This document shows, in pieces, positions 46,233 to 56,651 of a stretch of DNA of 64,000 nucleotides (the first letter of the stretch is position 1; the number at the start of each line of letters is the position of its first letter). The DNA comes from Neoconidiobolus thromboides FSU 785 (lineage: Eukaryota > Entomophthoromycota > Entomophthoromycetes > Entomophthorales > Neoconidiobolaceae). The notes under the pieces are model-generated. The model had not been told where the DNA came from and made no database searches. It worked only from the letters and a program-made list of their open reading frames with translations. The translations under genes were made by a program, and so were the position numbers. Location: contig MU626258.1 of the NCBI GenBank assembly GCA_025603075.1, forward strand, positions 349,828 to 413,827, written 5' to 3'.

Positions 46233-46691
46233 ACATGATTTTTCATTTCAATATAATTTCATCTATAAATACTATGGCAAAGCCAAAAAAAGAGTTGAGC
46301 AGAAATACATACGCTTCAATTTTCTGTAATGTAACTTAGTTTTACTTTCTATGAATAAATTTTTTATATACTTTTTATACACTTTAATTCTGTTAAATCT
46401 TAGTATTTTAAATTTTTATAGAAATAAGTAATATTTTTACAGTCTTTGAACTTAGTAAAAGATAAAATGCTAATTTTTATACTTGTAAAAGAATATACGC
46501 TCTAATTAATATTCATGCTTAATATTGTACAGTCATAAACCTAGTCAATTTTTATATAATATATTAAGGGTATGTTTATTTATTCACAATAAATGGAATA
46601 GAACATAAAATAATCAAATGAAACAATTAAAATTAAACAGTAATTATGATATTTCAGCAATAGAATATATATAACATTGGAAATGATCAAA
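46233..46691. other. Intergenic between convergent genes
   Basis: This 450 bp AT-rich gap should contain the 3' ends of the apyrase (+) and Usa1/HERP-like (-) transcripts. No element was recognised. Confidence 0.6.
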
Positions 46692-48820
46692 CTATCTAGG
46701 ATTAGCATTGGCATTGGCTTCATTGTTCCTATTAGCTTGTGGTGGACGCTCTGGAAGGATAGATGAAAAAAACGTAATAGCACCTTCAATTAAGGGATGT
46801 CTTGGCTCTCTAGGGGGTGCTGGTGGTGTTTCAGGTGCTAGCTCACCTTCGTTTCCTTCATTTATATCTTCATGTAAATCGTTATTTTCGTTTCCGTTAT
46901 GTTGCTGATCCTGTTGTTGGTTATTAGCTTCATCAACACGTCCAAACTCTATTTGAACATCAATAATCCCATTACTAAAGATAAAGAATATAAGAACTAC
47001 AATGCCAAATAGTATTTGCTTGTAAATATCGCCTCCAATATGCGTAAAAAAATAGACAAGTGCAAGTTTAAACGCGATTTTTATAGCTGGCCATATGATT
47101 CTTAAATATCTAAAAATAGTACGAAGTACCGATGCTCTTTCTCTACGAACTCTTCTAATAACATAACGTCTAGTTCGTCTAGTCCTATTAGGATCTGAAG
47201 TTGCTGTTTCTCTAGGAGCGACTGGATTTTCAGCTCCGGAGGTTCCAGTAGGAGTTTTAAGCAAATAATTGCGTCCACTAAAAAATATTAATAAAAGTAA
47301 AATGGTGATATTAGAAACTTTACTTGATTTTTACATGTTGATAAGTGGTAGGCTGAAGTTGAAGTTGGATTTGTAAATTATCAGTATAAGTTTTTTTCAT
47401 GATTTCTGCAAAGCGCAATTTCGCTGCTTCAGAAACAATCAAACCTCCTCGCTCTATTCTTTGTATATAAGCTTCTATAAAATCTGCATCTGATCTTAAT
47501 ACATCACTAGCAGGTGGATTATGTGGAACATTTAATCTCGGATCTTGGCTATTATTCATAGAGGTATTAAATCTGAATGAGTTGGAGTCATTATGAGATC
47601 CAAGCATTGATCTACTTGTTGAATTGCTAGTTATTCCAGTCATTGGTGTGTCAGGGTTATTAGTTGCTAGAAGCCTTGAAGTCCCGGAACTATTATTTAA
47701 TTCAAAAGCTGGTGTTTCGGGACTATTAGTTGTCCTAAACGGCGATGCACTTATTGGACTGCCACTTGACCCAAGCACTGGTGCATTTGTTGAATTGATG
47801 CCAGATCTAAATGCAGGTGTGTTTGTTGAGTTACTGGTTGCTCCAAATATCTGTGTGCCAGTTAAATTATTATTTGAGCCAAACGCTGTTGTATTTGTTG
47901 AGCTATCATTTGAATCAGATCCTGGTCCATTTCTTGAATTATTACTTGATGAAAGTTCTGATACATTTACAGAGTTGGAATTTGCTACAAACTCAGATTT
48001 GTTTCTAAAATTATTCCCTGATGTAGACGTTGATGCATTTTCTGAATTATTATTTGACCTAAATCCTGATGCACTTGACCCAAGGGAAGGCACTTGATAA
48101 GAATTGAGATCTTTTATCGTTCCTTTTGATGAACTCTGAACATTACTTGATGACAGTATATTTCCACTGATTGGTGTTGAAGAGTTATTATAGTAATCTT
48201 GGCCATTGAGAGAATTATCTGATATATTAAGAGTTTGAGCTTTCGTAGTAGCAAAACTGGGAGTTAAATTTTTGTTGGTGTTTTCTTGTTTTGATACTTT
48301 CTTAATGGTTGGTGGAGGCACATTATTGATCATAACATGGAAATGAGGGTATCCTTTTGATTCATCTTTATCATCTGTTTTTGATTTGTCATCGCTTTCG
48401 CCTTCATCCTATTAAAGGTTAAGGTTAAGGTTTATAATCAACTATAAATGGATAAAGTACCTTTTTTTTCAAGACATCTTTAATAAACTCGTGGTTTTCC
48501 TTAATTTTCCCAAGGTAAATTATTCTAATATCAAATGTCTTTGGTTTAGTTGCTAGTTTATTTTTAAGCACTTTCTTAAGATCAAGGATAGTATTTATAG
48601 GAGACAAATGAATAATGTATTCAGGTAAATCCTCTGAAGCTCTATTAGGAATGAAGAGCACTACCGGTACTGACGAACCATTTACATCAGGTTCATTTAA
48701 GTGTGGATATTCTTGTGGCATTTTATTTATAAAAATTATAAAGTTAATTTCGTTTGAAAAATCAAGATTTCTTAAAACTAAATCTCCTACTAGCAAATGT
48801 AACAAATCATATATCGCCAT
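46692..48820 (-). CDS. Usa1/HERP-like ubiquitin-domain ERAD membrane protein
   Basis: Three exons (48461-48820, 47324-48408, 46692-47277) give about 675 residues. The N-terminal ~120 residues form a ubiquitin-like domain (IIHLSPINTILDLKKVLKN ... IRIIYLGKI). A ~270-residue Ser/Asn-rich linker with irregular repeats (NNSTNTPAFRS-type) follows. A helix ends ADFIEAYIQRIERGGLIVSE, then GRNYLLKTPTG and a basic stretch (TRRYVIRRVRRER). A hydrophobic region of two probable membrane passes comes next (IWPAIKIAFKLALVYFF and YKQILFGIVVLIFFIF). The tail is Pro/Asn-rich. This layout matches HERP (HERPUD1) and yeast Usa1, which scaffold the Hrd1 ubiquitin ligase and Der1 for ER-associated degradation. Assignment rests on architecture. 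Translation may begin at MPQEYPHLNE (48722) instead of the upstream Met. Confidence 0.75.
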
Positions 48821-49469
48821 TTAACTTGATTTGTTTTTTAGTGTAGATATTCTTCAACCAACTTTAATTTGTTAATTTTGATGTTTGATTTGAAAGTATT
48901 GATCATTATTTGTATTTAAGCATAAATTCTATTAAGGCTACTCTGTTTTAAAGCTATCAAGCTGAATTCTTTATTTCAAAGTTTCTTTGACTAATTAAAT
49001 AAAGTCAAAAGTTAATATTTTTTGCTAATTTTTATACTGAAAACAACAGTTAAAATATAATAATGGTTTTTTAAAATGGGAGCCATCTTTAGTTTCATTT
49101 GTTTGACCCTTTTTAACTATCATTAAGTTGAAAAATTGTCAGTAGAGAATCCTTAAATAAAGAAATATTCTCAAATTGATCGTTCATTTAAAGCTAATAC
49201 TCTTTATAGAACTTAAATATAATGTAGGACAAATATACCTTCAAAAATGTCTATCTATCAATGTAGCTTTGTCTTGACTAGGTAGTTGGCTAAAGTATTT
49301 AAAAGTATATATTATTTTATATTAAAGCATTTAGTCTTATATTTAAATCAAATTAGAACTGAAGTAATTAAAAAAACTCTTCGAGCCAATAAAATCGATT
49401 TAATTTTTTCAACTAAATTGAATGAATTAATAAGCTAATATTATTTTTTTTTTAAAAATAAGATTAAAA
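48821..49469. other. Intergenic, divergent promoter region with a decayed MITE
   Basis: This lies between the divergent ERAD gene (-) and the SWI3-like gene (+). It contains an old MITE copy at about 49075-49176. No other feature was seen. Confidence 0.6.
49075..49176 (-). mobile_element. MITE family copy 18, decayed
   Basis: Recognised by ATGGGAGCCATCTTTAGTTTC, TTTTTAACTATCATTAAGTTG and AGAGAATCCTTAAATAAAG in the family order. Termini are strongly diverged. Confidence 0.55.
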
Positions 49470-51977
49470 ATGAATCTTAATCTTAGATCTGGTGACGTTG
49501 ATTGGGATTACTATGATTCTATTGAGACCTTAAATGAATTCCAAGAGCTTACGGTACCTTTAATAAATTTCATACATAAAACTGAAGCAGAATTTCCAAC
49601 TTTATCTGCTAAAGATTTATCACAATTTACAGCTTCTTTATTTCAATTTCAAGAAGATAATTTAGGTCGTCATTCTAACGATGACACTGGGTATCCCTTG
49701 GTAAGAATAAACGCCAAATTTTTTAGACCAAAAAAACCAAATTCAATTTTACTTTTTGCCCTATTGAAATCTTCATTTCAATATTTGGCTCTTCGTAAAT
49801 GTTTTGATTGGGATTTTGCAGATTCTAGTAAAAAGGATTTTTTTATAGGTTTACTAAAGCATGTTCACATATCCCTACAGAGTCAGAATTTAATTGCTGA
49901 TCCAAAAATTGCTTTTTCAGATGATGTACCACAGGAAAAAGTTCGAATTTTGACTGAAAAAGCTACAAAGCTTAGAGCAACAGTCGTCCAATCAAATGAC
50001 TCTCCTACCCATATAATACATTCAGCAGAGCAAAATGAGCCCCCAAGAGATAGTGATTGGTATCGGGTTCTTGATAAGCGTGGCGATAAAGCACTTTTGC
50101 ATTGGTTCTTTTATCCAGATTCTCATGATGCTTGGGTAAATGATTCATCAGATTATGTTATAGAAAATGAAACCACAACTGAAAAAAATAAACCCATCCA
50201 TGTTTCAGCCCGTTGGCTTGAAGATAGTTTGGATTTTAATGAGTGGATGAATGAAGAGGATTTTTTAGTTGATAATGAAGGGATATATGTTTACGACCCA
50301 AAGCTCAAAGCTTCCAAAAGAAAACCTGAGGCAGAAAGCAATGAAAATTCAGATGATCCTTCCAAAAAGCATAGAGCAGATGATAATATTCCTACAGCAA
50401 CTTTAATTAGTGGAGCTGATCAAGTTGAAGTAAATGAAATCGATGAATTAGTAAAGGTCAATAAAGGTGCTGCAAAAAGAGCCGAGCTTGAGCCAATCCA
50501 AGGTGGTGAGATCCTTAATATTTCATCTCAAATTGCAGATGATGCGTCAATGAACAAGGCTCCAACAGTTGATGGCGATGAGGGAGAAGAGCCAATAGCT
50601 AAACAGACTCATGAGATTATTATCCCAAGTTACTCTGCTTGGTTTGATATGGATAAGATTAACGAGATAGAAGAACGTTCATTACCAGAATTTTTCAATT
50701 CTAGAAACTCAAGTAAAACACCAACAATATACAAAGAATTTAGAGATTTCATGATTAATACTTACAGATTAAATCCAGTAGAGTATTTGACTGTAACTGC
50801 TTGTCGTAGAAATTTATCTGGTGATGTATGTGCTGTTATTAGGGTACATGCTTTCTTGGAGCAATGGGGTTTAATTAATTATCAAATCGACCCTATTTCT
50901 CGTCCTTCTGCGGTATTACCTCCTTTTACTGGCCATTTCAGAGTTACAGCAGATACACCACGTGGGCTCCAACCGTTTTTACCATCTACTTCAACCAATA
51001 TAAATCCAACTGCACCTAATGATGTCAGCTCAGCAGTAAAAACAGAAGTCAACCATGATCTTCGTAGAGATATTTATGAGCGAGTTGACCCACCTCAACT
51101 CAAAGCTTTCAATTGTGCTACATGTAACGTAGATTGTTCAAAGATCCGGTATTATAATATAAAAACAAAAGATGTTAGTATATGTCCAAACTGCTATTTG
51201 GAAGGACGATTCCCAACTAATCATTTCAGTGGTGATTTCTTAAAAATGGAAGAAAATATCCCTAAACCCTTTTCAAACGATGACTGGAATGAACAAGAAA
51301 CTTTACTCCTTTTAGAAGGTATTGAAATGCACCAAGAAGATTGGGACAAGGTTGCTGAACATGTTGGTTCTAGAGATCGTGAACAATGTATACTCAAATT
51401 CCTTCAACTTCCTATTGAAGATCCATATCTTGAAAATAACAAAACTGATGACCCACTTAAATTTAAGCGCTTACCATTTTCACAAGCAGATAATCCAGTT
51501 ATGTCTGTTGTGGCCTTTTTAGCATCTGCTGTTAACCCTGGTGTTGCCTCTGCTGCAGCACAAACTGCATTAAAAGAATTAGCTAAAGTAAACGGTAAAA
51601 CTGAGGGTCATGCAGATAATGAAGATGATCAAGAGATAAAAAATGAAAATGGGTCTGGGGACCATGTACCACAAAGCGGGGCCTTTTCTAAAGAGCATTT
51701 AAATAAAGTAGCCTCGGCAGCGTTGGGGTCGGCAGCAGGTAAAGCTAAAGTACTGGCAGATTATGAAGAAAAGGAGATTCAAAGGTTGGTATATGAAGTA
51801 GTTGATGCTCAGCTTCAAAAATTGGATTTAAAACTTACTCAATTCGAGGAGTTGGAAACATTATTAGAAACTGAAAGACAAGAACTTGAACGTCAAAAAT
51901 TACAAGTTTACCTTGAATACCTTAAACTTAAAGAAAATATCTTTGGTAATCAAGTACAAAATAATTCAAACAATTAA
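49470..51977 (+). CDS. SWI3/RSC8 (SMARCC)-type chromatin remodelling subunit
   Basis: A single-exon gene of 835 residues, the scaffold subunit of SWI/SNF-family remodelling complexes. Residues 1 to about 260 match the N-terminal MarR/BRCT/chromo-like module of SMARCC proteins (for example ISLQSQNLIADPKIAFSDDV and DWYRVLDKRGDKALLHWFFYPDSHDAW). A charged linker follows. The SWIRM domain is at about 383-473 (IIIPSYSAWFDMDKINEIEER ... IRVHAFLEQWGLINYQI). A CxxC-type zinc region is at about 547-585 (CATCNVDC ... ICPNCYLEG). The SANT domain is at about 603-648 (DDWNEQETLLLLEGIEM ... HVGSRDREQCILKF). A C-terminal coiled coil is at about 770-826 (LQKLDLKLTQFEELE). All known parts are present. SWI3 and RSC8 cannot be separated here. 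The N-terminal module is more like animal SMARCC and is lost in some yeasts. Confidence 0.95.
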   Translation: MNLNLRSGDVDWDYYDSIETLNEFQELTVPLINFIHKTEAEFPTLSAKDLSQFTASLFQFQEDNLGRHSNDDTGYPLVRINAKFFRPKKPNSILLFALLKSSFQYLALRKCFDWDFADSSKKDFFIGLLKHVHISLQSQNLIADPKIAFSDDVPQEKVRILTEKATKLRATVVQSNDSPTHIIHSAEQNEPPRDSDWYRVLDKRGDKALLHWFFYPDSHDAWVNDSSDYVIENETTTEKNKPIHVSARWLEDSLDFNEWMNEEDFLVDNEGIYVYDPKLKASKRKPEAESNENSDDPSKKHRADDNIPTATLISGADQVEVNEIDELVKVNKGAAKRAELEPIQGGEILNISSQIADDASMNKAPTVDGDEGEEPIAKQTHEIIIPSYSAWFDMDKINEIEERSLPEFFNSRNSSKTPTIYKEFRDFMINTYRLNPVEYLTVTACRRNLSGDVCAVIRVHAFLEQWGLINYQIDPISRPSAVLPPFTGHFRVTADTPRGLQPFLPSTSTNINPTAPNDVSSAVKTEVNHDLRRDIYERVDPPQLKAFNCATCNVDCSKIRYYNIKTKDVSICPNCYLEGRFPTNHFSGDFLKMEENIPKPFSNDDWNEQETLLLLEGIEMHQEDWDKVAEHVGSRDREQCILKFLQLPIEDPYLENNKTDDPLKFKRLPFSQADNPVMSVVAFLASAVNPGVASAAAQTALKELAKVNGKTEGHADNEDDQEIKNENGSGDHVPQSGAFSKEHLNKVASAALGSAAGKAKVLADYEEKEIQRLVYEVVDAQLQKLDLKLTQFEELETLLETERQELERQKLQVYLEYLKLKENIFGNQVQNNSNN

Positions 51978-52173
51978 AGTGGTATTAAAATAGTACCTAT
52001 TTTTTGTTTTAATATTCCTATATTTGAATATATATCTCTACTCGCAATCAAAATTAACTTAAATTTTATTATTCTTTTTAATAAAATTTAATTTTTCTAA
52101 ATATTAATTTGCTAATTTTAAAATCCGAATTTTACAAAATTGTCAATTTTTTTCAGTCATTTTATTTTTAAAA
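51978..52173. other. Short intergenic gap
   Basis: AT-rich spacer between the SWI3-like gene and the F-box gene. Both are on the plus strand, so it holds the 3' UTR and a compact promoter. Confidence 0.5.
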
Positions 52174-53292
52174 ATGTTTCAATTCGAGAATTTAACTCCA
52201 AACAATATATTAGAAATAGTTGAGTATCTAGATGCACAAGATCTCGTTAACCTTTCACATAGCAATTCCTATCTTTTTAATTTGTTTAAAGAAAACCAGA
52301 TTTGGAAAAGGTATAGATAGTGTATTACTTATACAAGACATTACTAACAAAGTAATTAGGAATTTAAAAGTGATAGATTTAACTCAACATAGAATATGGG
52401 ATCTTTTATTCGAAAGTAAAGTATTAGATTTAAATGAGTTAGAACGTATTTTAGCTCCAAGAGAAGATTTCAAATTTATTGTTATAGAACAATTAAGGAT
52501 AGAAAATCAACAAAGTACTTGTAGTGGAAATAGTGAACCAAAAGAGATGATCGAAATTCAGAATTTGATTCATCAATTTCGTAATACACAAGATTTCCAA
52601 TTAATCTATAAAATTATAAGTAGAGCATTTGATTTATTATGGTTTTATCCTATATATTCTATTTATTTTATTGCTTTTATAACTTTTATTTTAAATATAC
52701 CTAAAATTTCAATTGAAATTATTGAGTTGGGTTTAACTTTTGATGACATGTTCGAGCCTCTTTTAGGTATGATTAGTTTTTAGTCACTCTATTTTGTCTT
52801 TAAGTTTTAATTTATAGAGTTAAAGAAAGAAGTACAGGATTTATTGAATGGATTAGAAGGAGAAGGTATGTATTTTATAATAGTTTGTTACTTATTAATT
52901 TTGCTTTAGGCCAAGTTCCATTATTAGAAAACAATGAACTCAGTGCTAAAATGAAGGGCGTAGTAAGAACAATATTTCTTCGCTATGTAAAACCTGGAAC
53001 AAGAAAAATGGATATTAATGGATTACAACATTTTATTACTACTACAAACAAAGGGGTAACACCACCTAGAGAGTTTGTTGAACATGTTTTTTATAATTTT
53101 GCGGAAGGAAATGGTAGAAATATAGCCATTTCTATTGATGGATTTGAAGCTTTTTACTTAAATCTAGCACTATCGGATCCCACTGAAACTCGACAAGATT
53201 TATCTCAACATGGTTTTGAACCTTCATTTTTGGAATCGACAAATGAGATGGATGCTACTAGAGCAAGGATTGATAAATTAAGTTTACATTAA
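52174..53292 (+). CDS. F-box protein with EF-hand-like C-terminal domain
   Basis: Four exons (52174-52310, 52360-52766, 52818-52865, 52910-53292) join in frame to 324 residues. The N-terminus is an F-box: LTPNNILEIVEYLDAQDLVNLSHSNSYLFNLFKENQIWK. Such motifs bind Skp1 within SCF ubiquitin ligases. The middle is helical and hydrophobic (LLWFYPIYSIYFIAFITFIL). The C-terminal part (about 215-300) has two helix-loop-helix units, VVRTIFLRYVKPGTRKMDINGLQHFI and ISIDGFEAFYLNLALSDPTETRQDL. They look like EF-hands in hydrophobic pattern, but the loops lack the usual run of calcium-binding acids. The segment DPTETRQDLSQHGF resembles a linker seen in some eukaryotic EF-hand scaffold proteins. The combination suggests a substrate adaptor, with target unknown. 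Single-frame reading misses the first exon, which is what reveals the F-box. Confidence 0.72.
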
Positions 53293-53815
53293 TAAAAATA
53301 GACAACAAGTGTAATTTGTTTTATAAAAATAAAAGATTGTTTTTATAATAGACGTTGCTATATACAATTAAACCAAAGTCAAAATTTTATTATTTTAAAT
53401 ATCAAATGATTTAAAAGTAACATAGATTTTTAATGATAAGAGGAATTGTTTATTAGTTTGGATATTCATAGTTTTATGGTTGAGCCTGAATTAGTTGTCA
53501 TGTTCTAACTTTAATTGGCATTTAATGATAGCTTCTTTAATATTATATTAATAAGTAAATTTGATTTTAACATTAATTTAGCAACCTTTAAATAACTTAA
53601 TTCCCATAATTTATGATGCAAGCATAAATTACTGATTTGATAGGCTAAAATTGAATTAACTTTAGTTATCTACCAATAATTACACTTAATTATAGCTGAA
53701 TTATGTAGACTAGTCAAATGTGAAAGGTTTACTGTCAGAAAATTTCTAAAAGATAATTTGCTAGATTTAAGTGTGGGTTAACTCAACTTAACCTTTACTT
53801 TTATCACTCAATATA
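53293..53815. other. Intergenic
   Basis: A 520 bp AT-rich gap before RPB3. Nothing beyond presumed 3' UTR and promoter was recognised. Confidence 0.6.
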
Positions 53816-55641
53816 ATGGATTATAACAATAACGTTTATTATTCCAACAAGTATCAACCAGAAAACGAATTAAATTCAGAAACTCAAAACAATGAACCAA
53901 GTACAACTAATTATGAAAAAAATTATTATGGTGCTAATGAAATAAGTGACTATTCAAAACCATATCAACACACTTATGATCCAAGTTTTCAAAATGATAC
54001 TACTTCGATGGACCCTTTTGTTGAAAAAAATAGATACGATGGGCTAAAGGTTGAAGAAAATCAGGGTCAATTTGTGGGAAAAAATAAAGAAGAAAAAGAG
54101 AAGAAAGACAAAGAAGATGCCAAGTTATATATTGAGCATGAAACATTTGAAGAAGATAAGATAGAATTCTTTATGAAAGAATGTGATTTAAGGTGACTAT
54201 TTTTAATTTTAGTTTATTTTTTTATATTAACTTTTTTAGTCTTGCAAACGCCTTACGTCGTACTATTATATCCGATGTTCCAACACTTGGTATTTATTTT
54301 GGCTTATATTAAGCTAAAAAAATGATTAATTGTTTATGAATTATAGCTATTGATATGGTAGAGATCGAATCCAATACTTCGGTTTTAGTAGATGAGTTTC
54401 TAGCACATAGATTAGGATTGGTGCCTATTGATAGTACTCAAGCAGATAGACTTAAATATACTAGAGTAAGAATTTGATTTTTGATTTTTGATTTTATAGT
54501 GTTAAAAAACATCAAGGAGTGTTCATGTGCACAATATTGTCCAAGTTGTTCCGTTGTATTTAAATTAGATATACGTTGTGATACCAAAGATACTTTAATT
54601 GTTACAAGTCGTCATTTGACCAGTTCCGATTCTTCAATTTTACCCGTTGTAACAGGTAAAATTAAAATTAAAATTAAAATTAAAATTAAAATTTGTATTA
54701 ATTATTTTAAGGTCCTACTGATCCTGGAGTAACTTTGGTAAAGTTACGTAAAGGACAAGAAGTGAAATTGACTTGTATTGCTAAAAAAGTAAATAGGTTT
54801 ATTCTGTAATGTGCTTTTTATTTAATTTGTTTTTTAAAATATAGGGAATTTCTAAAGAGCATGCTAAATGGAGCCCTGTAACTGCTATTGGATTCGAATA
54901 TGATCCATATAACAATTTAAGGCATCTTTCTTATTGGGTTGAAGAAGATGAAAAAGAATGGTAAATCAAATATCAAAATAGCAATGAATTTTTAATCAAA
55001 ATAATGAATAGGCCATTAAGCAAAAATGCATTAGAAGAAAAGCGGGATGAATGTAATACAAAAATATCAAGTTATTTGTTTATATTTAATATTTTATAGT
55101 TTATGATTATTTTAAAAAACCAACTAAATTTTATATGGAGGTAGAAGTAAGTTAATTTATCCTTTTGAATTATTAAATATAACAAGTGAAATTAATTTGT
55201 TAGACTACAGGTGTTTTAAAAGCCGAAGAGGTTGTATCTAGTGCTTTTAATATTTTAGAGACGAAATTACATTTGTTACAAAATTGCCTCGCAGAAGAAG
55301 CACCTTTAATTGAAGCTAAATTCTATCCGAAAGTAGATAAAGATGGTAAACCAATAGTTGATAATAATGGAAATGAAGGTGGTTATAATCCAAGTGCATT
55401 TAATCCAAGTAACAATGAAGGTACTTATAACGGAGGTACTTATAATGGAAGTACTTATAATGGAAGTACTTATAATGGCGGTATCTATAATGGAGATAAT
55501 TATAATCAAGATACTTATAATCCAGGTGTTTATAATAGAGATAATACTAATGAAAATACCTCCAATCAAGGTGTTTATAATCCAAGTAATTATAATCCAG
55601 GTGTTTATAACCCAAGTACTTTCAATGAAGATAATATTTAA
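53816..55641 (+). CDS. RPB3: RNA polymerase II subunit RPB3 with unusual N- and C-terminal extensions
   Basis: Nine exons (53816-54192, 54240-54289, 54347-54465, 54517-54655, 54712-54788, 54845-54960, 55012-55052, 55100-55146, 55204-55641) give 467 residues, against 318 in yeast. The core is clear: [40 protein letters not shown], the zinc site [50 protein letters not shown], and [17 protein letters not shown] with the dimerising helix. RPB3 pairs with RPB11 as the alpha-like assembly platform of Pol II. Two things are odd. About 100 extra residues precede the core (Asn/Tyr-rich, ending in a charged [11 protein letters not shown] run). After the last helix there is a ~90-residue tail of Tyr-Asn pentapeptides ([20 protein letters not shown]). 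Both extensions are in frame with conserved exons and splice sites. Confidence 0.93.
54656..54693 (+). repeat. (AAAATT)n microsatellite inside an RPB3 intron
   Basis: About six hexamer units directly follow the donor GT of the intron at 54656-54711. They make up most of this ~56 nt intron, so intron length would track unit number. Confidence 0.85.
55425..55530 (+). repeat. In-frame 15-bp minisatellite encoding TYNGS pentapeptides
   Basis: Units of the type ACTTATAATGGAAGT repeat in tandem with small changes and encode [15 protein letters not shown]. The 15 bp period keeps the RPB3 frame, so copy number can vary without frameshift. Confidence 0.85.
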
Positions 55642-56651
55642 AATTTAAAAAAAGTAACTAATTTCCCTAAAAATTTTCAAATCGATTTGTAGTACCATTG
55701 CTTTTTATTTAAACAAAGATTGTTAAGTTGTTAGAATTTATAAAGCTAATTTAATTTAATAAAAATAAAAATTGAGTTTGATATGTTTGTTTTAAATGCT
55801 CTATATTTCTTATAATTTTATTGTATTGAAAATGAATTGAATTATTTTATCATTATATGTTTAATTTTATATATCATTAATGTTTAAAAAATGTTATGTT
55901 ATTTTGATTTTTGAATACAAAATGTAATATTAAATAATTTAAAAATACTTAAATTTAATGAATGAGATCTTAATAAATCTGATTAAAAAAAAACAGTAAT
56001 ATCATATTAAAAGTATTTGAAATCAATCTTTCTCAAAAAGAATTATTAATAAAAGCAGAAAATATGTGTGATTAAAATAGAATCTATTAAATTACTAAAT
56101 AATCTCTAAATTTTATGCTATTCATTTACTTTTATTTTAAACACACTAAAATCCACTACTTTAAAATTAAATAAAGTTCTTGCATTAATATAAAAATAAA
56201 AAACTTTTCTTTTTTAACCTATGTTAAGAATAATATATTCAAATACATTTTTTTATACATTTGATTCATTAAAATAAACTTGATTTAAATTCATACAGTC
56301 AATCAGAGAACAGTTATTATAATATTTATTTTATAACAACCATAGTTAAATTAAAATTTCCAATAAATTAATAGTCTATTAATGATGTAATAAAAAAAGT
56401 AATTTTAAATATTTGACAGGTGAAAAAATTCAATTAAACACCACTCCATATAATTAAACAATAAGAATGACTATTTTTAGCAATGCAATTTAAATAGCTT
56501 TACCCTAAAAATACTAAGTTATAAAATTTAAAGCGCCACTATTAATTGACTTAAAAGAAATCTAAGAACTTGGAAATTTAAATTCTATAAATTGATTTTC
56601 TTTTATTATTAAAATTCTACTTTTTTTTGTAAATAAAATAAAACTCAAGTT
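55642..56651. other. Intergenic
   Basis: 1 kb of AT-rich sequence between RPB3 and the kinase gene, both on the plus strand. No frame, MITE or RNA gene was recognised. Confidence 0.6.

Noticed and set aside
47624-48097. 157-codon plus-strand frame in the ERAD gene region
   Set aside because: It is the antisense shadow of the Ser/Asn-rich linker exon of the minus-strand Usa1/HERP-like gene.
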